Below the pieces are notes generated by a model, which saw only the letters and a program-made list of their open reading frames with translations, was not told where the DNA came from and did no database searches. Positions 6,945-16,244 of a stretch of 64,000 nucleotides of DNA are shown here, one piece after another. The DNA is taken from the NCBI GenBank assembly GCA_963718635.1, contig OY970367.1, positions 6,425,945-6,489,944 on the forward strand, given 5' to 3'. How positions within the stretch are numbered: position 1 is the first letter of the stretch; each line of letters begins with the position of its first letter. Origin of the DNA: JAIOQJ01 sp963718635 (GTDB lineage: Bacteria; Planctomycetota; Planctomycetia; Gemmatales; Gemmataceae). A program made the translations under genes and the position numbers.

Positions 6945-7763
6945 ATGCCGAAATATCAATGCCCCGAATGCGAAGCCGTGCTCAAGCGTGAAACCCCGGT
7001 TGCCGAGGGGAAGAAAATCAAATGCCCGAAATGCGAATCGATTTTCAAGCCCGTGCCGATGCGCGAAGCCGGCGCTGAACCGGCGCCGGTCAAGAAGATG
7101 CCGAAGCCGGTTGCCAAGCCGGCAGCGGTTGTCGATGAAGATGATGAATATAAGATCGGCGGCTCGTACGGCGTGGCTGCTGAGAAAGAGGACACGGCAG
7201 AAGAGAAAAAGAAAAAGGATGTCAACTACGGCTCGCTACGCGATAAGTACGCCAAGAGCACTCGCGGCCCCGCCATGGTGCGCGTGGTCAAACTCACCAA
7301 TGGCTTGCTCATGGTTGGTCTGGTCGTCGCCCTGGGCGGGATGGCCACCGTAATCGTCGGCCTTTGGCCTTTCGTCTTCACACAGGAAATGCCGCGCGGT
7401 TCGGAAGCTCGCACCCAGATCCTCAAGATCGTTGCCGGCGTCATCAGCTTTATTTACGGCGGATGCATCTGTTACGGCGGCTCGAAAATGCACGACCTCG
7501 GCTCCTACGGTTGGGCCATGGCCGCTGCCGTAATGACTACAATCGCAGGCGCCGCGGGCATCATCAGCGGCCTGGTTTGGCTCTTCAATATCACGCGGAC
7601 CGAAGGGGAGGAAGGCCCTAACTTCATCCTCATCATCGTCGATCTGGCTGTGCTCGGCGCGGTCACTTACGCAACGGTCGTCGGTTCCAAAACGATAGCC
7701 CGGCTACGCGAGGAGTCGGTCCGCGACGGGTTCGAAGAAACGCTGACCGCGCGGGATTATTGA
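6945..7763 (+). CDS. Zinc-ribbon membrane protein
   Basis: From the ATG at 6945 the product is 272 residues. It opens with a MJ0042-type zinc ribbon (CPECEAVLK, then CPKCESIF; four cysteines), followed by a Lys/Pro/Glu-rich linker of about 90 residues and a C-terminal membrane part with about four hydrophobic helices starting near LLMVGLVVALGGMATVIVG. Proteins of this layout are very common in planctomycetes and are of unknown function. Longer upstream starts would overlap the methyltransferase gene and are unlikely. The 17-base gap to that gene suggests co-transcription. Confidence 0.75.
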   Translation: MPKYQCPECEAVLKRETPVAEGKKIKCPKCESIFKPVPMREAGAEPAPVKKMPKPVAKPAAVVDEDDEYKIGGSYGVAAEKEDTAEEKKKKDVNYGSLRDKYAKSTRGPAMVRVVKLTNGLLMVGLVVALGGMATVIVGLWPFVFTQEMPRGSEARTQILKIVAGVISFIYGGCICYGGSKMHDLGSYGWAMAAAVMTTIAGAAGIISGLVWLFNITRTEGEEGPNFILIIVDLAVLGAVTYATVVGSKTIARLREESVRDGFEETLTARDY

Positions 7764-7819
7764 TCGGCAAAGGCGAAAGGGAGAAGTGAGAATTCTCGCG
7801 CAAACGCAAAGGCGGCGCT

Positions 7820-7939
7820 ACACTAACCCGAAGCGTGAGCGAGGCAATCTCCGAAGAGTTAGCGTTATGATTAGGAACGTTGCGAAAGAAATCTCGCTAG
7901 CGCTTCGGGGAAAACCTCGCTCACGCTTCGGGTTAGTGT
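7820..7939 (+). repeat. TAACCCGAAGCG inverted repeat, pair 1
   Basis: Two perfect 25-base arms (7820-7844 and 7915-7939) begin with ACACTAACCCGAAGCG and its complement, enclosing 70 bases that hold further partial arms (GCTTCGGGG). The same motif forms a nested inverted repeat at 29641-29762, so this is a dispersed intergenic repeat family. Confidence 0.8.
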
Positions 7940-7981
7940 TATGCTACCCGTGCTCGCTTCGGCTTTATTCAGGAAATATCT

Positions 7982-8779
7982 ATGTTCCAATACTGCCTAA
8001 CGCTGCTTAGCCTTGCACTCCTCACGTCCACCCTTTGTGCAGAACCACTGGCACTCACGCTTCGGACGCGCGTGCATCCGTTTAAGAACAGCGACGACTG
8101 GTCTGAAGCGGTGATCAAGAAGGAGATTGATCCCAAGCGGACGGCTATCATTGTCTGCGATATGTGGGACAAGCACTGGTGCGACAATGCTACTCGACGT
8201 TGCGGTGAAATTGCCACGAAGATGGAGCCGGTGTTGAAGGCCGCACGCGATCGGGGCGTCTGCATCATTCATGCTCCTTCCGAGTGCATGGAGTTTTATA
8301 AAGAGTCGCCGGCCCGAAAGCGGTTGGCCGAAATCAAGAAGCTCGAATTGCCTAAAGGCCTCGAACTGCCCGACCCGATTTGCCCCGTCGATGCCACCGG
8401 CGGCGGCTGCGATGATGAACCGGTGCATAAACCGTTCAAAGCTTGGACTCAGCAAACGCCTACGCTGGAAATTAACGAACAACGGGATGGCATCTCCGAC
8501 AACGGCCATGAGATTTACAGCTACTTGAAACAACGGAACATCGACACGATTTTGATTATGGGCGTTCATACGAACATGTGCATCCTGCATCGTTCGTTCG
8601 CCATTAAGCCGATGACACGCATGGGGATGAAGTGTATACTCGTTCGCGATCTAACCGACGCGATGTACAGCCCCAAGTCAAAACCGTTTGTCAGCCATGA
8701 AGAGGGGACGGAACAAATTATCCAGTTTATCGAGCAGAATTGGTGCCCCAGCTGTTTGAGCGCCGATTTGGCGCGGTAG
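7982..8779 (+). CDS. Secreted isochorismatase-family cysteine hydrolase
   Basis: The product has 265 residues with a signal peptide (about residues 1-20, ending near LCAEP). The isochorismatase-like hydrolase core follows: IIVCDMWDKHWC carries the catalytic Asp (about 57), and MGVHTNMCILHRSF carries the nucleophilic Cys (about 200). The family hydrolyses amides or vinyl ethers; the substrate cannot be told from sequence. Export makes it likely to act in the periplasm on amide-containing nutrients. It lies alone between an inverted repeat and a kinase gene. It appears intact and of normal length for the exported planctomycete subgroup. Confidence 0.85.
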   Translation: MFQYCLTLLSLALLTSTLCAEPLALTLRTRVHPFKNSDDWSEAVIKKEIDPKRTAIIVCDMWDKHWCDNATRRCGEIATKMEPVLKAARDRGVCIIHAPSECMEFYKESPARKRLAEIKKLELPKGLELPDPICPVDATGGGCDDEPVHKPFKAWTQQTPTLEINEQRDGISDNGHEIYSYLKQRNIDTILIMGVHTNMCILHRSFAIKPMTRMGMKCILVRDLTDAMYSPKSKPFVSHEEGTEQIIQFIEQNWCPSCLSADLAR

Positions 8780-8830
8780 GAAGTGCGTGCTACGTTGAGG
8801 GGTAGAACATCCCCTCATGGTTCCCCGCAT

Positions 8831-10129
8831 ATGCCCGAAACTTTTCTTGGCCGTTACGTTGCGCTCGGCTTCCTCGGCAAGGGGAGCATGGGGCAGGTAT
8901 GGCTGGCGCATCCGCTCGGGCAACCCGACAAGCGGGTCGTCGTCAAGGTCATGCACCCGCACATCGCCAGCCAGCCACGCTTTCGCCAACTCTTTCAACG
9001 CGAAATCCAGTCGATGCAACGGCTGGAACATCCGTATATCGTCAAGCTGCTCGATTCGTCGATCGACGATGCACGCGGGCCTTCATTGGTTATGGAGTAC
9101 GTGCCGGGCGTGACGCTGGAGTCGCTGCTCGACGAAGACACTCGCCTGCCGGTCGGTCACGTTGGCCTGCTCCTAGGCTACCTCTGCCATGCGCTCGAAG
9201 CCGCGCACGGCATCGGCATCGTCCATCGCGATCTGAAGCCGGCCAATCTGATGGTATTGGCGCCCCGAACGTTTGACGAATCGATTCGCGTCATGGATTT
9301 CGGTCTGGCGCAGTTTGCCGGCAAACCTCATTTCACCGCCGAACGGCTTGCCGGCGCTGCCCAGAAGGAAACGTCCGGCACGCCGAGCTACATTAGCCCC
9401 GAAGCCCTTCGCGGCGATGAGATCGATTCGCGGGCCGACCTATATAGTCTCGGAATCATGCTTTATGAAATGCTGACCGGTCACCTTCCTTTCGAGCATG
9501 TCAAAGTCGAGCGTATGCTGCACGCTCACCTGACCGAAAGGCCGCGTAGCTTTGCCAGCCTCGGCTTGCGAGACATACCGAGCGCGGTCGAAGCGGTGGT
9601 GCAACTTTGTCTCTCGAAGTACGCGGTGGAAAGGCCACGGTCTGCCCGAGAAGTCGCGCGCCAGTTTGGTCTGGCGCTGGGCATCGATATTTGGGAAGCG
9701 GCCACGGCGGAAGACGCCGATGCGCATAACACCGTAACGCCCGCACGCAAACCCGTTGTGGACCGGAATGCCATCGTCCACGAATTGGATGCTTGGATGC
9801 CGGAGCGAATTGCAGTGGTTAAACTGCGCGGCTTCCTGGAAGACATCGGCGGCAAAGTGGTGGCTAGCGAGCCGGGCTTACTGAAAATCCGGATGGGCCG
9901 ACCGCCGGTCACCAAGAGCGGCCGGATCGATCTCGTGGCAATCAAAGGTCAAAAGCCACCTGTTGAAATCGAATTGCGCATGAACAAGCCCAGTGCCGAC
10001 GGCAATCTCCTTGCCGTCACCGTGCTCTTCCGTCCCTATACCGATGCCTGTCTTCTTCTGCTGCCGGACTGGCGCAATCACTGCCAAAATCTCTACAAAG
10101 ATCTGCAGTCGTATTTGATGGCCAGGTAG
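8831..10129 (+). CDS. Serine/threonine protein kinase with novel C-terminal domain
   Basis: From the ATG at 8831 (MPETFLGRYVALGFLG) the product has 432 residues. Residues 8-280 form a Hanks-type kinase: glycine loop GFLGKGSMGQV, Lys in VVVKVMH, catalytic loop HRDLKPANLM, DFGLAQF, and SPEAL in place of APE. All catalytic residues are present. No transmembrane helix follows, so it is cytoplasmic, unlike many planctomycete kinases. Residues 310-432 form a domain I do not recognise, predicted alpha-beta, with RIDLVAIKGQKPPVEIELRM. A further upstream GTG at 8783 would add 16 residues of poor kinase fit. Phosphofructokinase starts about 90 bases downstream, but a functional link is speculation. Confidence 0.85.
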   Translation: MPETFLGRYVALGFLGKGSMGQVWLAHPLGQPDKRVVVKVMHPHIASQPRFRQLFQREIQSMQRLEHPYIVKLLDSSIDDARGPSLVMEYVPGVTLESLLDEDTRLPVGHVGLLLGYLCHALEAAHGIGIVHRDLKPANLMVLAPRTFDESIRVMDFGLAQFAGKPHFTAERLAGAAQKETSGTPSYISPEALRGDEIDSRADLYSLGIMLYEMLTGHLPFEHVKVERMLHAHLTERPRSFASLGLRDIPSAVEAVVQLCLSKYAVERPRSAREVARQFGLALGIDIWEAATAEDADAHNTVTPARKPVVDRNAIVHELDAWMPERIAVVKLRGFLEDIGGKVVASEPGLLKIRMGRPPVTKSGRIDLVAIKGQKPPVEIELRMNKPSADGNLLAVTVLFRPYTDACLLLLPDWRNHCQNLYKDLQSYLMAR

Positions 10130-10220
10130 TCGGCCGCATCCCGTGTTGCCGCAGTCCGGAGGGGTTCCGGAGGCGGGCGCTTCTCTCACGGCCGACTCCA
10201 AAAACCCCCTTGGCGCACCC

Positions 10221-11594
10221 ATGAAACGGATCGGAATTCTCACGGCCGGCGGCGATACGCCCGCGCTCAACGCCACCATCTCCGGCGCGGCCATTCGCGC
10301 CAACCAACGCAAAGTCGAACTCGTCGGCTTCATCAAAGGCTTCAGCGGCCTGCTGAACCCGAAGGTGCCCCACGTTCTGCTCAATCCCCTTTACACCACC
10401 ATCCCCGAGCTCGATCCGACGTTCGGCGGCACGATCCTCGGCTCTTCGCGCGATTATGTCGATGCCGACGATAAGAAAACCATCAGTGCCGTGGCGGAAC
10501 GATTGGGCCGGCTGCATATCGATGGCCTTATCTGCATCGGCGGCGATGGCACACTCAATGGCATGCAAGCACTCGGCGACGTTCTGCCCACCGTACTGGC
10601 GCCCAAGACAATCGATAACGATCTTGGCCTGAATTATCGCAATGAGCCGGACGAATGGGTCCGTAAAGAAGTAGGGCCGGGGAAACATAACTATTCCAAA
10701 GGGCGATCGCATACGACGTTCGATCTCGAACGGATGGTCAACTACGTGACGCCTGGATACGCGACGGCCGTTTTTGTATCCGCGACGGGCGTGCAGCGCA
10801 TTCGCACGACGGCTGAAAGCCATCGCCGTATTGCCATCGTTGAAGTGATGGGCCGGCATTCGGGCTACATCGCGCTTGGCTCGTGCTTTGGCCAGCCCGA
10901 CCTGTTGCTCGTTCCCGAATCGCCCTTGAATGCGGACAGTCTGGTCGAACGGATTCTTGAAATCTACGAACTGCAGAAACATGTGGTCATCGTCTGCGGC
11001 GAAGGGATCGTCGATGAAAAAGGCGAAGAACTCGGCGCGGAGACGGCATCGACCGATCCGGCCGGCAACAAGATCCTCAGCGGTGCTTCCGAAGCATTGC
11101 GCGAGTTGCTCATCAAGCGTTTGGGCGATGAGTATTTCGTTAGCAAGCGCCGCAACGAATCTGCCAAAGCTGCGGTGTTCACTCGAAAGATCGGCCATAC
11201 CCAACGGGGAGGAAGGCCGATCCACTTCGATCGGTTTTACGCAGCCCAGCTCGGCGGCCATGCGATCGACATGCTTCTCGAAGGCCAAGTAAATGCCGTC
11301 TCGATGTTGCAATGGAATCGGGCCAAGGGCTTTCATGTGTCCGATATCCCTGCCCATATGCTTCGCGATCGCTGGGGCCTGATTCACGCGCGCATGATGC
11401 ACGAGTGCTTTTACGACGCGAAGACATTGCGCCCTTCGAAAGTGGGAATCGAATATCTCCAGACGATCTTCACCAATAGCGTCGGCGCGGACGACATGGA
11501 AGAAATGCGCAGCGTCTTCAGCCCCGGATCGCTCGAACTGCAATACCATTCGGTGAACACGGACGTCAACAAGCGGATTCGGTATCTGGAATAG
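10221..11594 (+). CDS. 6-phosphofructokinase, mixed ATP/PPi signature
   Basis: This 457-residue enzyme phosphorylates fructose 6-phosphate in glycolysis (or runs in reverse if pyrophosphate-linked). The start at ATG 10221 gives the standard MKRIGILTAGGDTPALNA N-terminus. The motif IGGDGTLNG (about residue 110) has Gly where pyrophosphate-dependent enzymes have Asp, which points to ATP. The motif PKTIDND (about residue 131) has Lys where ATP enzymes have Gly, which points to pyrophosphate. The fructose-phosphate site VEVMGRHSGYIAL is conserved. The length exceeds the 320-residue classical bacterial enzyme and fits the long clade. The phosphoryl donor therefore cannot be decided from these residues. 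The gene is intact. Confidence 0.88.
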   Translation: MKRIGILTAGGDTPALNATISGAAIRANQRKVELVGFIKGFSGLLNPKVPHVLLNPLYTTIPELDPTFGGTILGSSRDYVDADDKKTISAVAERLGRLHIDGLICIGGDGTLNGMQALGDVLPTVLAPKTIDNDLGLNYRNEPDEWVRKEVGPGKHNYSKGRSHTTFDLERMVNYVTPGYATAVFVSATGVQRIRTTAESHRRIAIVEVMGRHSGYIALGSCFGQPDLLLVPESPLNADSLVERILEIYELQKHVVIVCGEGIVDEKGEELGAETASTDPAGNKILSGASEALRELLIKRLGDEYFVSKRRNESAKAAVFTRKIGHTQRGGRPIHFDRFYAAQLGGHAIDMLLEGQVNAVSMLQWNRAKGFHVSDIPAHMLRDRWGLIHARMMHECFYDAKTLRPSKVGIEYLQTIFTNSVGADDMEEMRSVFSPGSLELQYHSVNTDVNKRIRYLE

Positions 11595-11668
11595 TCTGGG
11601 TTCCCAACCGGTATGCTATTTGCCATTATCAAGCACCCAATCATCAAGGCCGCAACGGAGAAACAGTC

Positions 11669-12502
11669 ATGAATCTAGGTGATGCACCGGAGAGTGAAAA
11701 TGTGCAGGACAATCGCGGTATGGGGGGCAAAATGGCGATGGGCGGCGGCGGCGCCGTGGTCCTCTTGATCCTCGGCCTCATCTTCGGTCGCGATTTCGGC
11801 GGCGGCAACAACGGCGCCGTCGGCCCGCGCAACGACGCGCCGAAGGACGAACAGACTTTCGAGTTCGCCAAGAAAATATTAGGCACTACGGAGGTGGTTT
11901 GGAAAAATGAATTCCAAAAACAGGGTAAGACCTACGTCCCGCCCCACATGGAGCTCTTCAGCGAACAAGTGCGTACGGGCTGCGGCACCGCGCCTTCGGC
12001 TGTCGGGCCTTTCTACTGCCCTGCTGATCGCAAAGTCTACTTGGATCCCACTTTCTTTGACGACCTTGAAAGAAAGCTAGGCGGGTCGAAAGCGGATTTC
12101 TCGAAAGCGTATGTCATCGCGCATGAAGTCGGGCACCACGTTCAGAATTTGCTCGGCTATACCGCGCGCGTCGACTCCAAGCGAGGAACGCGTTACGAAA
12201 AAGACGCTTCCGTGCGACTGGAGCTACAAGCGGATTATCTGGCGGGAGTTTGGGCCTATAAAGGGCAGCAGAAATTTCACTTCATTGAGGCGGGCGATGT
12301 CGATGAGGCCATTCGCACGGCCAATTCCATTGGCGATGATCGTTTGCAACGTCGCTCGGGTGGCTTCGTCCATCCCGAGCAATTTACGCACGGCACTTCG
12401 GCCCAACGGGTCAAATGGTTTCAGGACGGCTTGCGAACCGGCGACGCCAGCCCGGCGAAACTCGATAAGTTCTTCAGCGCGGCTCGTTCGGAAGATTTGT
12501 AA
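11669..12502 (+). CDS. YpfJ-family putative neutral zinc metallopeptidase
   Basis: This is a 277-residue protein. It has one transmembrane helix near the N-terminus (AVVLLILGLIFGRDFGGG), a Gly-rich linker, and a metallopeptidase domain with the zinc motif in YVIAHEVGHHVQN (HExxH, about residue 150) and a third acidic site in RLELQADYLAGVWA. The C-terminus GTSAQRVKWFQDGLRTGDAS matches the family exactly. The enzyme would be anchored in the inner membrane facing the periplasm. Its substrate is unknown. The gene is intact and is followed 47 bases later by a DUF427 gene in the same direction. Confidence 0.9.
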   Translation: MNLGDAPESENVQDNRGMGGKMAMGGGGAVVLLILGLIFGRDFGGGNNGAVGPRNDAPKDEQTFEFAKKILGTTEVVWKNEFQKQGKTYVPPHMELFSEQVRTGCGTAPSAVGPFYCPADRKVYLDPTFFDDLERKLGGSKADFSKAYVIAHEVGHHVQNLLGYTARVDSKRGTRYEKDASVRLELQADYLAGVWAYKGQQKFHFIEAGDVDEAIRTANSIGDDRLQRRSGGFVHPEQFTHGTSAQRVKWFQDGLRTGDASPAKLDKFFSAARSEDL

Positions 12503-12549
12503 ATCAGCGGCGAACTTCGTGCGAATTCAAAAACAAAAGCGAGGTCAAC

Positions 12550-12831
12550 ATGCAAGCCAAATGGAACAATGCGGTCGTGGCGGAGAGCGATTCCACGATA
12601 GTTGTTGAAGGCAATCACTACTTTCCTGCAAGTGCGATCAAGAACGAATTCTTCGAGCCGAGTTCTACGCACACCACCTGTGGCTGGAAGGGCGAGGCGA
12701 GTTACTACACCTTGAACGTCAACGGCAAGAAAAACCCGGATGCCGCCTGGTTTTATCCGGAGCCAAAAACGGCGGCCGCGAATATTGCAGGTTACGTCGC
12801 GTTTTGGAAAGGTGTCGAGGTCAGTTCATAA
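12550..12831 (+). CDS. DUF427 domain protein
   Basis: The product is 93 residues and corresponds to one full DUF427 domain: AKWNNAVVAESDSTIVVEGN, then HTTCGWKGEASYYT and YVAFWKGVEV. The domain is a small beta-tent fold found in bacteria and fungi. Its biochemical role is not established. No signal peptide is present, so it is cytoplasmic. A ribosome-binding site is suggested by GCGAGG a few bases before the ATG at 12550. Confidence 0.88.
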   Translation: MQAKWNNAVVAESDSTIVVEGNHYFPASAIKNEFFEPSSTHTTCGWKGEASYYTLNVNGKKNPDAAWFYPEPKTAAANIAGYVAFWKGVEVSS

Positions 12832-12889
12832 AGCAAATTATCAGTGGTTAAAATTAGGGTAATTTTCGGCTAGTACCGGATCAATACTT

Positions 12890-13939
12890 TCAGAAAGAGA
12901 CATAGACATAACTACTGAAGCCTAAGGCAAGGATCCCCGCGCCGGCCGCGAACAGCCAGAGCGATTTGCGCTGTTGACGCGCCAAAGCAAGTGAAGCAAT
13001 GGTGACCCCTGCTTGCGCCACTAACATGCTGTAGAAGAACATCTGGCTGCGTGAACGATGGCGGTCTGATTCGATGCCGCTGCGACGAACCCGCACTTCA
13101 AAATACTCGGCGGCTTTGCGATTATAGGCCGACTCCGCCCTGTAACGCCGGGCATCGTACTCCAGCACAGCCAGACGAAAGCCTTTCACTTGTTTTTCAA
13201 AGGCAGCAAGTGAGGCGTTCTCACCTTTCGCTTTCATATTGCGGAGCGGTTGGACTGCCCCTTGTACTTCCCTCAGAGTCGATTGCAGTTGCGCTACCGC
13301 CTTGCTGACAGGTTCGCACGCGTCGCTGAAAGCATCTGCATTTTGCTCGGCAATGCGCGCTGCCTCGTCGATATCGGCCGGCTTGATCGTGCGTACGCGG
13401 GCAGCAGTCTCCTCCTCCGTTTGATGTTTGCCGATCGCCTTCACCGCTTCATCCATCGCGTCTTGGACGGCCTTATCGGGCAAGGATTTCTTGTCGGCAA
13501 TTGGCAACGAAGTCGAACTCAAATACTTCAGATTCGCTTCAATTGCCTCATCGCTACGCAATTTTGCCAGCGCCCCCGTCGCTTTTTCAAGACGTGCCTT
13601 TTCGCTGTCGCTCAGCTCAGCTCGGTTGAGAATTTGCTTCAAGGCCGTTTCCATTTCGTTCCAGTTGAAGGGTGCGGTCTCGCTCAAACTTCCCAACAGA
13701 TCTGCTGTATTTTCGAGGCTGGTGCCGCGAATCCGTTTCGCCTGAAAAAACGCCCATTGGTCGCCGGCCTTCGATTGCTGCTGCGAGGCAAACGAGCGAT
13801 AAAACATGGCCTGCGTCATCTCGCTCGACGAAAGACCCGCAAAGGCAGTGGCCAACACAGTAAGTACAATAGGCAGCGTGGTCAGAAGTGAACTGAGCTT
13901 ACCCTTCGGCGGTGTTGTCGTGTCGGGTGTGCTATCCAT
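12890..13939 (-). CDS. DUF4337-like membrane protein
   Basis: The product has 349 residues. A transmembrane helix near residues 18-40 (LLTTLPIVLTVLATAFAGLS) is followed by the motif SKAGDQWAFFQAKRIR, which is the signature of DUF4337 proteins (QAKASDQWxYYQAKxxR). A long, mostly helical, probably coiled region (residues 90-290) leads to two C-terminal membrane helices. Function unknown; the architecture suggests a membrane-anchored helical bundle. The extra 120 residues of helix compared with short DUF4337 members are notable. It stands alone between convergent DUF427 and the JAMM gene. Confidence 0.7.
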   Translation of the reverse strand: MDSTPDTTTPPKGKLSSLLTTLPIVLTVLATAFAGLSSSEMTQAMFYRSFASQQQSKAGDQWAFFQAKRIRGTSLENTADLLGSLSETAPFNWNEMETALKQILNRAELSDSEKARLEKATGALAKLRSDEAIEANLKYLSSTSLPIADKKSLPDKAVQDAMDEAVKAIGKHQTEEETAARVRTIKPADIDEAARIAEQNADAFSDACEPVSKAVAQLQSTLREVQGAVQPLRNMKAKGENASLAAFEKQVKGFRLAVLEYDARRYRAESAYNRKAAEYFEVRVRRSGIESDRHRSRSQMFFYSMLVAQAGVTIASLALARQQRKSLWLFAAGAGILALGFSSYVYVSF

Positions 13940-13984
13940 GAGCGAGTCCTCAAAGCTCTCTACGAGAAGAGTGATGCATTTAGC

Positions 13985-14448
13985 TTATGACACAACTTCG
14001 TCTGATCGGATGCGTGCGGACAATTCGTATTCGCCTGGCTCGTAACTGTTTTCAGTTAGCCACCAGCCTCGCATTTCAACGGTTGCGGGGGCCTGACCGA
14101 TAATCAGGTTCATCACGAACGTACTATAATTCCGTTCGAGATCGCGCTTGCTTGGAATTGGGGCGTAGTTGGATGCGAATGATAGACTGCCAATTTCTCA
14201 ATGCCTCGCGCGCGCATATCCTTCTCCGCATCGAGCATTTCACGCGGGTCTGAACAGTATTCGGTCGGACTCTGGAGCTCATTGCGAAGTGGGTAATGCC
14301 TCGTTGCTTGCGCGATGTATCCATCCTCAATTGTCCTTCCCGCCAGCAGGCCGCAGCATTCGTTCGGCAGCTCGTTGAGGTAATTACGCAGCATCTCATC
14401 GTGCAGATCAATGGGAACCCGCAGCAGAAATCGGCGGAAACCGTTCAC
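13985..14448 (-). CDS. JAMM/Mov34 metallopeptidase (frame change near 14160)
   Basis: From the GTG at 14448 the protein reads VNGFRRFLLRVPIDLHDEML and continues with ELPNECCGLLAG, which holds the catalytic Glu of the JAMM fold. The zinc motif starts at VYHSHPTTP and then the frame breaks. Restoring one C in the run complementary to 14160-14163 gives HPTTPPIPSKRD, completing the HxHx7SxxD motif, and the frame then runs to a stop at 13985-13987 with GQAPATVEMRGWW. The restored protein has about 155 residues, normal for bacterial single-domain JAMM peptidases, which remove C-terminal residues from sulphur-carrier or ubiquitin-like proteins. An alternative ATG start lies at 14508, only 25 bases from the divergent argG. 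I regard the break as a homopolymer error. Confidence 0.75.
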
Positions 14449-14532
14449 GATAGATGCTCCCGGCGTATACCAACTAAATAACCAACGCGGCGCCGCAACG
14501 GCCTTCATTCAACTTAAAAAGAGATTATACAC

Positions 14533-15771
14533 GTGGCAGAAAAGATCATCCTCGCTTATAGCGGCGGCCTCGACACAAGCGTCATGGTGCCGTGGATCAA
14601 GGAGAAGTATGGCTACGATGTCGTCACCTATACGTGCGACCTCGGCCAAGGCGACGACATCCAGAAGATACGCGAGAAGGCACTGAAAACCGGGGCGGTC
14701 GATGCCATTGCCGAGGATGCCCGCAATTTGTTCGTCGATCACTTCGTCTTCCCAGCCTTGATGGCGGGCGCTCTTTACGAAGGTAAGTATCCACTGGCGA
14801 CCGCGCTAGGCCGACCGTTGATCGCCAAGCTGATGGTCGATGTGGCCCGGAAACACAATGCCAAGGCAGTCGCTCACGGCTGCACCGGCAAAGGGAACGA
14901 TCAAGTTCGCTTTGACGTAACCTTTCAGACGCTTGCCCCGGATCTAAAGATCGTCGCGCCCGTTCGCGAATGGTCGATGACTCGACCGCAATCGATCGAG
15001 TACTGCCGTAAGCACAACATCCACGTGGAAGCGAAGCCGGAGAGCCCTTACTCGATCGATCAGAATCTCTTCGGCCGTTCCGTCGAAGCCGGGTTGCTGG
15101 AAGACCCGTGGGATGAGCCGCCCGAAGAAGCCTACGCTTGGACAGCTAACCCGCTCAAGACGCCGAACGAGCCCGAGTACATCGAAATCGAATGGGCGCA
15201 CGGAGTGCCAATCGGCTTGAACGGCCATGCGATGGACGGCGTGCCCTTAATTGAGAAGCTGAATCAGATTGCCGGCAAGCATGGCATCGGCCGAATCGAC
15301 CACGTCGAAAATCGCCTCGTCGGAATCAAATCGCGCGAAGTCTACGAAGCGCCCGGCGCGGTTGTTCTGCACGAAGCCCATCGCGAGCTCGAAACGCTCT
15401 GTTTGAGCAAACAAGCGGTTCGCTTCAAGACGATGGTGTCGCAGGAATACGCCGACCTGATCTACAACGGCCTCTGGTTCGGTGGATTTCACCAAGACCT
15501 GTTCGCGTTCATTGCCAGCAACCAGCGCTTTGTCGCCGGCCATACGCGCGTGAAACTCTTCAAAGGCAAAGCAGTGGTTGTAGGTCGCAAGAGCGATCAC
15601 AGCCTCTACAGCAAGAAGCTTGCCACCTACGACGAAGGCAGCGACTACGACCAGGCAGCCGCCCAAGGCTTCATCAAAATCCACGGCCTTGGGCAGACCA
15701 CCCAGGCCCGCCAGCAACTGTTGAAAGGCGGACGCGGTTTTGACTTGCCAGGGCTGGCGGCGCCGAAGTGA
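14533..15771 (+). CDS. argG: Argininosuccinate synthase
   Basis: This 412-residue enzyme joins citrulline and aspartate with ATP in arginine biosynthesis in the cytoplasm. The P-loop-like nucleotide motif AYSGGLDTS (residues 8-16), the citrulline and aspartate binding segments (AHGCTGKGNDQVRF, then EYCRKHNIHVEAKPESPYSI) and the C-terminal YDEGSDYDQAAAQGFIKIHG are all present. The start is a GTG at 14533. Length and motifs are typical, with no sign of damage. No other arginine genes are adjacent. Confidence 0.97.
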   Translation: MAEKIILAYSGGLDTSVMVPWIKEKYGYDVVTYTCDLGQGDDIQKIREKALKTGAVDAIAEDARNLFVDHFVFPALMAGALYEGKYPLATALGRPLIAKLMVDVARKHNAKAVAHGCTGKGNDQVRFDVTFQTLAPDLKIVAPVREWSMTRPQSIEYCRKHNIHVEAKPESPYSIDQNLFGRSVEAGLLEDPWDEPPEEAYAWTANPLKTPNEPEYIEIEWAHGVPIGLNGHAMDGVPLIEKLNQIAGKHGIGRIDHVENRLVGIKSREVYEAPGAVVLHEAHRELETLCLSKQAVRFKTMVSQEYADLIYNGLWFGGFHQDLFAFIASNQRFVAGHTRVKLFKGKAVVVGRKSDHSLYSKKLATYDEGSDYDQAAAQGFIKIHGLGQTTQARQQLLKGGRGFDLPGLAAPK

Positions 15772-15852
15772 GGGCGGGTTGCGGTCTTGTCGCGGTGGAG
15801 TGTATGATAAAGTACATTGGCTTAATGCGAGTCGTTGAGAATAGGACTGCCA

Positions 15853-16239
15853 ATGAATCCGCCGCCAATCGTATTAGGCCTGATTTTGTGCGAAAAGATC
15901 ATCGTCGAAGAGAGAACGCAAAACATCTCTCTCGTGAGTACGTTTACTAAACTTTTCGCGGAGGATTTTCCGTCGCAATCGAGCAGACTTGCGCTTGCTG
16001 CGGTGTTGACAGGCGGCCATGGGGCAGCAGGCGTGGATCTAGTAATCTCGCACTTGGAAACAGATGAAGAAATTTATTCGATGCATCAACAAGTCCATTT
16101 CCCGGATCGCCTCGCGGAAGTTCGCTGGAACTTCCACATACGTGAGTGCACTTTTCCTTCCCCTGGGGTCTATGATGCTGTCCTCTTCGTGGACGGCGAT
16201 CCGATAACAAGACGTAAGTTTTCAGTAGTAGGGAGATAA
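15853..16239 (+). CDS. DUF6941 family protein
   Basis: The product is 128 residues from the ATG at 15853. The sequence LCEKIIVEERTQNISLVSTF followed by beta-rich repeats and a C-terminal SPGVYDAVLFVDGDPITRRK matches the common planctomycete DUF6941 family as I remember it; the family has no known function. It has no signal peptide. It is followed five bases later by a small protein gene, with which it is probably co-transcribed. Confidence 0.65.
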   Translation: MNPPPIVLGLILCEKIIVEERTQNISLVSTFTKLFAEDFPSQSSRLALAAVLTGGHGAAGVDLVISHLETDEEIYSMHQQVHFPDRLAEVRWNFHIRECTFPSPGVYDAVLFVDGDPITRRKFSVVGR

Positions 16240-16244
16240 CTACA

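Noticed and set aside
10017..11549. A 510-residue open frame on the minus strand opposite phosphofructokinase
   Set aside because: It is a mirror of the high-GC codon pattern of the phosphofructokinase gene and shows no protein family; the plus-strand gene is unmistakable.
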